IMG/VR virus record: IMGVR_UViG_3300034198_014802
Coordinates: 1 to 20,546 of that record
Reading direction: 5' to 3' (one strand)
From: a virus
DNA length: 20,546 nt
A program made the translations under genes and the position numbers. Within the stretch, counting starts at the first letter, position 1. Each line of letters opens with the position of its first letter. Under the pieces are notes generated by a model. It was not told the DNA's origin. It worked only from the letters and a program-made list of their open reading frames with translations, and did not search any database. Shown piece after piece: positions 14,241 through 20,546 of the stretch.

Positions 14241-15489
14241 AACGTTTTGTATGCATCCTTTTACAGGATTAGCAACGCGAGAAGATGGGGCAATTAAAGT
14301 TTGCTGCCGAAGCCACTCAATAGGGTTCATCAATGAAGATTCATTAGAAGATGTTTGGAACAATGATTCGATGAAACGAATTCGTAATCAAGTATTGAAT
14401 AATCAGCGCCCTCCGGAATGTGAACCATGTTTTAGTTTAGAAGACCAAGGAGTAGAAAGTCTTCGTCAGCGTCATATTAGAGGTCTTATACCTGAAGCCA
14501 GAATAAATCTGTATCCAAATGCGCTTGAAAAGTTAAATGAAGATTATTCAATGCCGTTTGAGATTCCTACAATGGAGATAAAACTTAACAACTTGTGTAA
14601 TTTAAAATGCCGTATGTGTAACCCATTGGACAGTACTAACTGGACAGACTGGAATGTAGTCGTACCATTTTATGAAAAGGAAAATAACTTTTTAGTTCCT
14701 ACAATTCAGGGTTTAGTAGACAAACCCGGCAAGTACATAGGTGCATTTGATGATACAGACAATTGGTGGAATAGTTTTGAAAAGTTATTGCCGCATTTTA
14801 GACGAGTAGAGTTTGCAGGTGGTGAACCATTAATGGATCCACAACATTACAAAATTTTAGATATGCTTAAGCCATATGGCAAGAATATAGAAATTAAATA
14901 TGCTACTAATGGCACAACACTGGGCATTAGTCGAGGAAGAACTATACATGATTATTGGCCACATTTTAGATCAATTGCAGTTAACGTTAGTGTTGACGGC
15001 ATTCATGATGTTTATAATTACATACGAGGTAATGGCAATTTTAATCAACTTGAAGAAAATATTAAAGAAATAAAAAATATACAAAATGTCAGTAGAGTGG
15101 TAGGCGCATTTACGGCACAAGCTGGTAATATTCTACAAGCTGCGGAATGTATCGATTACTTTATTAACACAATGGGCATTGTGTTTTATAGTCATCGTGT
15201 TAGTTACCCTAACTGTTTATCAGCACAAGTACTGCCCGTTGACCTAAAGGCCATGGCTATTACAAATTTGCAAACAGTTAAGACACAGATTGACAACTGG
15301 GATCTAATTAAAAAGAATACATTGTTGAGAAAAGTGACACACCAGCAAATACAAGATAATATTAACTACTTGCAGGCCAAAGATCAAAGCAACTTGTGGC
15401 AAGATTTTTTAGATTTTAACTTTGCGTTGGATAATACACGTGGGCAAAATTTATTAAAAGTAATTCCAAAATTTAAACCATATGTTTAA
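14227..15489 (+). CDS. Radical SAM protein with N-terminal SPASM/twitch-like module (A type, copy 1)
   Basis: I place the start at the ATG at 14227 (MNQSKTFCMHPF), because the ATG at 14173 would add 18 residues entirely inside the preceding gene. The 420-residue protein begins with an auxiliary-cluster-like module, C8, C26-C27, C65 and C68 (FCMHPFTGL...VCC...CEPC), placed before rather than after the radical SAM core. The core follows with LNNLCNLKCRMC (C124, C128, C131) and FAGGEPL (197-202). Proteins of this build are annotated in aquatic phages as twitch-domain radical SAM proteins. SPASM/twitch enzymes usually modify peptides, although other substrates occur. Paralogous to the product of 17324-18736. 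It overlaps the next gene by 8 bp. Confidence 0.8.
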   Translation: MNQSKTFCMHPFTGLATREDGAIKVCCRSHSIGFINEDSLEDVWNNDSMKRIRNQVLNNQRPPECEPCFSLEDQGVESLRQRHIRGLIPEARINLYPNALEKLNEDYSMPFEIPTMEIKLNNLCNLKCRMCNPLDSTNWTDWNVVVPFYEKENNFLVPTIQGLVDKPGKYIGAFDDTDNWWNSFEKLLPHFRRVEFAGGEPLMDPQHYKILDMLKPYGKNIEIKYATNGTTLGISRGRTIHDYWPHFRSIAVNVSVDGIHDVYNYIRGNGNFNQLEENIKEIKNIQNVSRVVGAFTAQAGNILQAAECIDYFINTMGIVFYSHRVSYPNCLSAQVLPVDLKAMAITNLQTVKTQIDNWDLIKKNTLLRKVTHQQIQDNINYLQAKDQSNLWQDFLDFNFALDNTRGQNLLKVIPKFKPYV

Positions 15490-16369
15490 GATTACTGGAA
15501 GGTGGCCTCATCAACACACCATTAAAATTGAATGGAATCTAGGCAAACGCTGTAACTATGACTGTAGTTATTGTCCAACAAGTATACATGATAACTATAG
15601 TCCACATACTAATATAGAAATTCTTAAATTAACTGTAGACAGGTTAACAAAATTAGGTAAGCCTATACGTCTTAGTTTTACTGGTGGCGAACCGTGCGTA
15701 CATCCTAAGTTTCGAGAGTTAGTGAAATATTGTAAACAAGTTGGTATTATTTGGATAAGTGTAACAACTAACGGAACATTGCCGTATGAATTTTATTCAG
15801 CGTTAGAAGTAGATCAAATTGTTTTTAGTATACATTTAGAATTCGACTGGAAACTAGTTTTTGATACAGTAGAAAGTATTGCCAATTCGACGAATAAGAA
15901 AGTCATAGCGCAGATTATGGCACATGATGATTATATGGATGCGGCTAGAGAATTACGTACCAAATGTTTATTGACAAAAATCCCTAATACTGTTCGACGC
16001 ATACGTTGGACCGAAGGAGATCATGACTTATTCGATGATATGCGTTATAATATAAACGATTTGGTATGGCTTAAATCACAAGAAGCTACGGTAGAAGGAA
16101 ATTGCATCATGGACGACGAAACTATTATTCATGCTAATGATGTAATCAAACTACATTTTAACAAATATAAAGATTGGACGTGTAACGCTGGTATAGAAAG
16201 CCTAATGATAAATTGGGACGGAGATGTACACAGGGCGACTTGTAGAGTCGGAGGTAGTTTAGGCAATATTTACAAAGGCAACTTCATTGCGCCCAGTGAA
16301 CCAGTAATATGTGATCGTAATTTCTGTACTTGTGCAGCCGATATTCCTTTGACTAAATTTTCCACTTAG
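15482..16369 (+). CDS. Radical SAM protein with C-terminal Cys-rich (SPASM/twitch-like) tail (B type, copy 1)
   Basis: The 295-residue protein has its core cluster at C24, C28 and C31 (GKRCNYDCSYC) and TGGEP (67-71). The C-terminal part contains C234 (WTCNAGIESL), C254, then C277, C282 and C284 in a CxxxxCxC ending followed by about eleven residues. This looks like binding of at least one auxiliary FeS cluster. The same C-terminal design is seen in the 16353-17327 product, with which it is paralogous. It overlaps the preceding A-type gene by 8 bp and its last 17 bp overlap the convergent paralogue. Probably works with the A-type partner. Confidence 0.8.
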   Translation: MFKITGRWPHQHTIKIEWNLGKRCNYDCSYCPTSIHDNYSPHTNIEILKLTVDRLTKLGKPIRLSFTGGEPCVHPKFRELVKYCKQVGIIWISVTTNGTLPYEFYSALEVDQIVFSIHLEFDWKLVFDTVESIANSTNKKVIAQIMAHDDYMDAARELRTKCLLTKIPNTVRRIRWTEGDHDLFDDMRYNINDLVWLKSQEATVEGNCIMDDETIIHANDVIKLHFNKYKDWTCNAGIESLMINWDGDVHRATCRVGGSLGNIYKGNFIAPSEPVICDRNFCTCAADIPLTKFST

Positions 16370-17327
16370 TCATTAATATTTCGGGCTGGCACCAACATTT
16401 AGGTTTTTCACAAACTGTAGGAATCAATTTAGGGTTAAATTTATCTATAAATTTGGGATCATATATATTATAATAATCTTTTTCATCAAACGTTTTATTA
16501 TCGCATACTCCGGTTAATTTGCCGTCTGCTTTAATATTAAGATTTTCAATACCAATATTGCACATCCATCCTTCAAAATTATTTAAATCATTGACAGAAA
16601 AATAATTTCGTTCAACTTTCTCTTTTGAACCATCATCAAAGATTACTGTAGTTTTTCCTTTTAGTATATTTTCGTATTCATCTTTAATAAGTCTATGAAT
16701 AGGCGGCATACGTTTAACATGTTTTTTAAATATTTCTCGTTGTTCTTGGGTATATCTTGAAGGATTAATCTCCATAGCGTTTATGAACCATGAATTTTGA
16801 CTAGTAGCTTTCATTATATCCATAGCCGCAATTATTTCATCCCAGTAATTAGGATCCATCATTACAAGTGCGTTTAACGGAATATCTTTATCATATACTA
16901 TATCTAATACATTTATATAATGTTTGAGATCAGCCTCTGCATAATGGTAGCTAAATAAAATATTATCAAAAGCATCAGCATTTTCATCCCACCAGCGAAG
17001 TGTTCTACTCCCGTTAGAAGTCATAGTTATTTTTACATTGTATTCTAATTTCATAATCCTTGAAAATTTTACAATGTCTGGCCATAAGCTCGGCTCGCCA
17101 CCAAGTATATTTATTTCAAACTTGTCTCTGCCATTGCGTACATAAAAATCTAGTAAGTGTCTAAAATGTTTAACTAGCATATCAAAATCTTTTGGCCAGC
17201 GTACATCACCGCCGTTTGCATATGGGCCACAATATGAACATTTATAATTACAAAAATTTCCTGCCATGTATTCAATACGCAGACGCTTCTTGGGCTCCAT
17301 TGTTTCTATTTTAATTATTTTTTTCAT
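16353..17327 (-). CDS. Radical SAM protein with C-terminal Cys-rich (SPASM/twitch-like) tail (B type, copy 2)
   Basis: The 324-residue protein has core ligands C26, C30 and C33 (GNFCNYKCSYC), GGEP at 76-79, a WMCNIGIENLNI block matching WTCNAGIESLMI of copy 1, and an identical C-terminal Cys pattern: C306, C311 and C313 (CxxxxCxC), then eleven residues. It carries an insertion before the WMC block (PSRYTQEQREIF to FDDGSKEKV) relative to copy 1. Its ATG overlaps the TGA of the A-type gene upstream (ATGA), so A and B are coupled as in the mirrored pair at 14227-16369. Confidence 0.8.
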   Translation of the reverse strand: MKKIIKIETMEPKKRLRIEYMAGNFCNYKCSYCGPYANGGDVRWPKDFDMLVKHFRHLLDFYVRNGRDKFEINILGGEPSLWPDIVKFSRIMKLEYNVKITMTSNGSRTLRWWDENADAFDNILFSYHYAEADLKHYINVLDIVYDKDIPLNALVMMDPNYWDEIIAAMDIMKATSQNSWFINAMEINPSRYTQEQREIFKKHVKRMPPIHRLIKDEYENILKGKTTVIFDDGSKEKVERNYFSVNDLNNFEGWMCNIGIENLNIKADGKLTGVCDNKTFDEKDYYNIYDPKFIDKFNPKLIPTVCEKPKCWCQPEILMTKWKI

Positions 17328-18736
17328 ATTAGGTGACTTAGTTCCGGAAATGTAGTTTTAAAATTTGTATTACGAGTTTGGTCCATAATATTAATATATT
17401 CTTTAAAAGCAGGTAAAAGATGTGAGTGATCTTCACTATCCATAAAATTTAATATTGCTTGCCAACGTTTCCAACCATATGGATTATGATACCAAAAATT
17501 GTCATCCTGTCTATAATTATTCCATAGCCAAGTTTTAAACTCTGCATAAATTTCTCTTACTTCTTGTTTGTCGACCTCAGGTAATATTTTGATACTTAAA
17601 AATGTAGGGATATAAACAAAGTGCATATTAAATATTCCTCCACCTGCGTCCGATTCGTCCATAACCGTTGCTTTATTTATTTTTTTAAAATTCTTTTGGA
17701 TTTTCCATTTAGCAAATTCGGGTAATTTTTTCACATTTAAAATTTGAATGGCAGTAGCAATGCTTACTTCAATATTGTCCTGTGTGTTATCTAGTATATT
17801 AAGTTTTTCTTCTACGATATTCCACTCTGTTGGGTATCTAATGTAATAATTCCTGTCACCAAACATGTCCTGACTACATGCAAACTTTATTTTTTTGAAT
17901 TTTTTCCACAACTCAATTATGCTGTCATCTAATAATAACCCATTTGAATTATATCTAATTAAAATTTTATCGGCATGTCCTTGACGAATAATTTCCTCTA
18001 AGAACATTTTATGTTCTTTGATCATCAATGGTTCTCCGCCAGCAAAATATACTTGCTTTAAATTAGGAATCTGAGCATATATTTCCTTCCAAAATATTGG
18101 ATTCTCGTGCCAGTAATTATCAAATGACTCTTCATTCCAACTTAGTTGAGACTTGACACGGTCGTCTTTAAATATTGGAAATACTTTTTTGTAGTCTTGT
18201 ACCCATCTGCTGGAGTCATGAGGACTGCACATGATACATTTAATATTACAATTATGACCTAATCTAAGATCCAGATACATTAATTTTTCAGGAACGGCTC
18301 CGTCTGTTTTAGTTTGTGCAATTATTTTTTCAATGTCTAAGCCATCTTGTATCCAAGTACCGGTTTCCCACATTCTTTTACTGGCTACCCCGTTTGATTC
18401 TTCATCAAAACATTTAGTACAACTTCGAGGAATCCCCCCATTAAGCATCGTTGTTCTAACTGAGCGCATATAACTATTGTTCCAAGCCTGCATGGGAGTT
18501 TCTTTGCCGAAGTTAGCAGGTCGTCCGGTTTCGTTTTTTACTAGTCCAATTTCATGATCTGAACCAGCGCCACTGGAATTAGACCCACAGCATAAGCGCA
18601 TGTCGCCGTTGGGCCTAGTAGCAAAGTGAATCCATGGTAATATGCAAAATGTTGCACTTCCTGATATATCGGTTACCTTACGTTGCCACTTGCCCAATAA
18701 ATTATCTTTTGGTTGTAACCAATATAAATTATTCAT
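17324..18736 (-). CDS. Radical SAM protein with N-terminal SPASM/twitch-like module (A type, copy 2)
   Basis: The 470-residue protein has the N-terminal auxiliary module C31 (FCILPWIHFATRPNG), C49-C50, and C106, C109 (SCTKC), matching copy 1 at 14227-15489. Its radical SAM cluster is C163, C167 and C170 (LGHNCNIKCIMC), with FAGGEPL at 231-237. It is about 50 residues longer than copy 1, partly through an N-terminal extension (residues 1-28). A usable ribosome-binding site, AGGAA, lies upstream of the ATG at 18736. The start overlaps the stop of a 16-codon ORF (TAATG). Followed by its B-type partner through an ATGA overlap. Confidence 0.8.
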   Translation of the reverse strand: MNNLYWLQPKDNLLGKWQRKVTDISGSATFCILPWIHFATRPNGDMRLCCGSNSSGAGSDHEIGLVKNETGRPANFGKETPMQAWNNSYMRSVRTTMLNGGIPRSCTKCFDEESNGVASKRMWETGTWIQDGLDIEKIIAQTKTDGAVPEKLMYLDLRLGHNCNIKCIMCSPHDSSRWVQDYKKVFPIFKDDRVKSQLSWNEESFDNYWHENPIFWKEIYAQIPNLKQVYFAGGEPLMIKEHKMFLEEIIRQGHADKILIRYNSNGLLLDDSIIELWKKFKKIKFACSQDMFGDRNYYIRYPTEWNIVEEKLNILDNTQDNIEVSIATAIQILNVKKLPEFAKWKIQKNFKKINKATVMDESDAGGGIFNMHFVYIPTFLSIKILPEVDKQEVREIYAEFKTWLWNNYRQDDNFWYHNPYGWKRWQAILNFMDSEDHSHLLPAFKEYINIMDQTRNTNFKTTFPELSHLI

Positions 18737-18786
18737 TAGTTTGATTCCTGTGTTGAGACAATTCGTATTGGGAAAATTTGTGACAT
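18736..18786 (-). CDS. Possible 16-residue leader peptide before a radical SAM gene
   Basis: In the 58-bp gap between two radical SAM genes, an ATG at 18786 opens a 16-codon frame, MSQIFPIRIVSTQESN, whose TAA shares its last A with the next start codon (TAATG). The same TAATG coupling joins the genes at 19880. It has only A-rich sequence, no clear Shine-Dalgarno, upstream. It may be a translational coupler, a small peptide substrate or chance. Confidence 0.3.
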   Translation of the reverse strand: MSQIFPIRIVSTQESN

Positions 18787-18794
18787 TTTTTATA

Positions 18795-19880
18795 TTAATT
18801 CAATTTTACAATAGCTGATTGTTGATCTATAGATTTACTAAATTCATCTGCCTTGCCCCTACCGCATGTTCGTGTGCATGTAATAAATTTATCATGATTC
18901 CAATAATTATCCCAAATAGTATGATATTTCTCGCTACTTAAAATATCTTTGATGCTACGGTGTATAGCATTCATATTTTTTACGCCACCTAACTTATCCA
19001 TCATGGAATAATATTGGTTGACCATGGTCTGTCGTATCGAGGCCACAGCATCATTTTCAATGTATGTGTAAGGTATATGAGCTATCCAACAGCATGGCAT
19101 TACTGTTTTATATGCATCTATGTATATTTCTTTGGTGTGTAATACTTGACAATCGATTGTACTATTGACCATATAGTCATTGATATTATCTATTACTTTT
19201 TTATCAATGAATTTGATAGGAGTATCAGAAGCTGGCTCAATGATATGAATATTCTCACCCTTTTTATTGAGTACTTGTATTTTTGGTTCTAGTAAAAATC
19301 TAGAACTATTTTTAAAGGTGAATTGAGCAAATTTAAATTCTTTTGCCCTGCGCTGTGCTTCTTCTAATTGATGTTCATTGTGTTTGAAACGAATAAAGCA
19401 CCATTCAGCAATGCCACCTGCATTAATAAAAGCTTTGGCATTGCGTAATACTATTTCATAATTAGTTCCAATTCTGTATAAATTATGTGTATCTTCTAAA
19501 CCATCAATGGCAAATATTACTCGATGATTTTTGGGTAGAACTTTTGCCAACTTTTGCCACCACTCAATTTTTCTTGCGCCACCATTGGTGTGAAATCTTA
19601 TGTGGAGATTATTATTAATATTGACACTATAGTCAATCATGTCTAACACATCATCATTCATCATCGGATCGCCAAAATTGCCGCAAAAATAAAACCCGCG
19701 TAGTTGTCTCAAGACCTCTTCATTTAATATTTGTTTGAATTCTTCTAAAGTCCAATCAGATGTGGATAGTAAGGGGTTATCAGGTCCTCCTCTAATATTT
19801 CTATTACACATTGGGCAGCTAGCCTGACAATTATTAGAAATTTCTAAATGAATATCATTTAATTCGTTAAAATTAAACAT
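18795..19880 (-). CDS. Radical SAM protein with SPASM-like C-terminal region
   Basis: The 361-residue protein has its cluster at C18, C22 and C25 (ISNNCQASCPMC), then CGNFGDP (66-72) in place of the GGEP loop, as in other SPASM-type proteins acting on peptides or amino acids. The C-terminal half contains DCQVLHTKE, MPCCWIAH and a final CTRTCGRG, supplying five further Cys, enough for one or more auxiliary clusters. It is not close to the A or B types elsewhere in the window. The start shares a base with the stop of the methyltransferase gene (TAATG), with AGGA about eight bases upstream, so the two are translationally coupled. Substrate unknown. Confidence 0.78.
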   Translation of the reverse strand: MFNFNELNDIHLEISNNCQASCPMCNRNIRGGPDNPLLSTSDWTLEEFKQILNEEVLRQLRGFYFCGNFGDPMMNDDVLDMIDYSVNINNNLHIRFHTNGGARKIEWWQKLAKVLPKNHRVIFAIDGLEDTHNLYRIGTNYEIVLRNAKAFINAGGIAEWCFIRFKHNEHQLEEAQRRAKEFKFAQFTFKNSSRFLLEPKIQVLNKKGENIHIIEPASDTPIKFIDKKVIDNINDYMVNSTIDCQVLHTKEIYIDAYKTVMPCCWIAHIPYTYIENDAVASIRQTMVNQYYSMMDKLGGVKNMNAIHRSIKDILSSEKYHTIWDNYWNHDKFITCTRTCGRGKADEFSKSIDQQSAIVKLN

Positions 19881-20473
19881 TATTTGTATCCTATAATCAT
19901 ATATCTATTATACAATGGTAAGGATAATTCTTCTTTAAACAATACTTTTTTTAAGTTGGATTGATCTACAAATTCTTCTACAGTGTTAGCAACTCTGATG
20001 TGTTCTGAAATTTTATAGTTATTTGATTGTAAAACTAATAAACTATTATCGGATATTTTTTTAATCCAATCATTATACTCGTTTTGTGATATATGTTCAC
20101 AGCTTGTATTTATAACGACATTTGCGGTACTAGTGACATTAATCATATTAGCGGTGATTGCTTTAAACTTTCCCTTATTTAATTCTATGTTATTCATAAT
20201 ATTTGCTATAGGCTCACATTGTGGATCAACATCAATGCTTCTAATAGTATTAACGCTAAGTTTGCTTTGAAATAACATACTAGCTAGAACACCTACCCAT
20301 CCTCCATAAATATCTATATTAACTATAGTCGGTATTAAATTTTCTAGTGTTAATATTAACCATTCTTTTGATTTAATTTGACCTGACCAAAATGCGTCCA
20401 TAGTCCTCATGGGATCATTACTTTTGCGAATCGCCTGCATCCAATAGTGAAGGTGTTCGGTATCTATTTTCAT
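19880..20473 (-). CDS. Class I SAM-dependent methyltransferase-like protein
   Basis: The 197-residue protein has a Rossmann motif I, NIDIYGGWVGVLASML (52-67), an acidic strand end RSIDVDP (78-84), the NMINV region (109-113), and VVINTSCEHI (119-128) corresponding to motif IV. This is the order expected for a small class I methyltransferase. The terminal strands (SLPLYNRYMIIGYK) also fit. No nucleic-acid-methylating NPPY or DPPY motif is present, so a small-molecule, peptide or protein substrate is more likely than DNA. The ATG directly follows the stop of the partial gene at the window edge (TAAATG); the downstream radical SAM gene is coupled. Confidence 0.65.
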   Translation of the reverse strand: MKIDTEHLHYWMQAIRKSNDPMRTMDAFWSGQIKSKEWLILTLENLIPTIVNIDIYGGWVGVLASMLFQSKLSVNTIRSIDVDPQCEPIANIMNNIELNKGKFKAITANMINVTSTANVVINTSCEHISQNEYNDWIKKISDNSLLVLQSNNYKISEHIRVANTVEEFVDQSNLKKVLFKEELSLPLYNRYMIIGYK

Positions 20474-20546
20474 TTAAATACTTATCATTTCATTATAATA
20501 TGATAACCAAACATCGGCATAACCACAATTTTTATAATTTTCAAAC
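20474..20546 (-). CDS. C-terminal end of an unknown gene cut by the window edge
   Basis: A minus-strand frame is open from the right edge to a TAA at 20474-20476, directly before the methyltransferase ATG. It encodes 23 residues with a protein-like composition, including CGYADVWLSYYNEM. The tight join to the next gene fits the operon style of the region. Too short to identify. Confidence 0.5.
   Translation of the reverse strand, partial: FENYKNCGYADVWLSYYNEMISI

Noticed and set aside
1-20546. tRNA genes, CRISPR arrays, insertion sequences or attachment sites
   Set aside because: No cloverleaf-like sequence, regularly spaced repeats, transposase motifs or flanking terminal repeats were seen; all gaps are under 100 bp.

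Overview
The window looks like a piece of a large tailed-phage genome of the T4-like, aquatic type, not ordinary bacterial chromosome. Three things suggest this. A small protein at 2793-3341 ends like a phage tail or fibre protein. Sequences matching the T4 late-promoter octamer (TATAAATA and close variants) sit at fixed short distances from several start codons. The DNA is AT-rich, with genes packed end to end by ATGA, TAATG and 1-20 bp overlaps. No tRNA, rRNA, insertion sequence, CRISPR array or hallmark replication gene is visible. The host cannot be named. The exception in composition is the left-edge gene (1-546), an outer-membrane beta-barrel with visibly higher GC, so the host is presumably Gram-negative.

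Layout, left to right: (1) 3' part of an outer-membrane protein gene, closed by a strong terminator; (2) on the minus strand, a large unrecognised protein with a methyltransferase-like half (644-2053); (3) on the plus strand, a structural protein gene flanked by two 2-oxoglutarate (2OG) oxygenase/Asp-Asn hydroxylase-like genes (2087-3941); (4) on the minus strand, a kinase-fold-like protein and a GNAT-like protein (3942-5175); (5) on the plus strand, a zinc-ribbon radical SAM enzyme, a cobalamin-type radical SAM enzyme, three 2OG oxygenases and an SDR-like protein (5218-10128); (6) on the minus strand, a hydroxylase, a kinase-fold-like protein, a second cobalamin-type radical SAM enzyme and another oxygenase (13501 down to 10109); (7) on the plus strand, a QueC-like PP-loop ATPase followed by two radical SAM enzymes (13539-16369); (8) on the minus strand, the end of an unknown gene, a methyltransferase, a SPASM-like radical SAM enzyme, a 16-codon mini-ORF and two more radical SAM enzymes (20546 down to 16353). 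Transcription units strictly alternate in strand. Their 3' ends collide with no room for terminators.

The striking content is eight radical SAM enzymes and seven non-haem Fe(II)/2OG oxygenase-type proteins, plus two methyltransferase-like proteins, a PP-loop ATPase, an SDR-like protein, a GNAT-like protein and two degenerate kinase-fold proteins, all within about 20 kb. Many are paralogous pairs in mirrored, convergent arrangement. Radical SAM/SPASM enzymes and Asp/Asn hydroxylases typically act on peptides and proteins, while cobalamin-type radical SAM enzymes methylate unreactive carbons. The simplest hypothesis is a phage-encoded modification factory acting on a virion protein, a host protein, a small peptide or a small molecule. 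Family assignments rest on visible motifs; substrates are inference.
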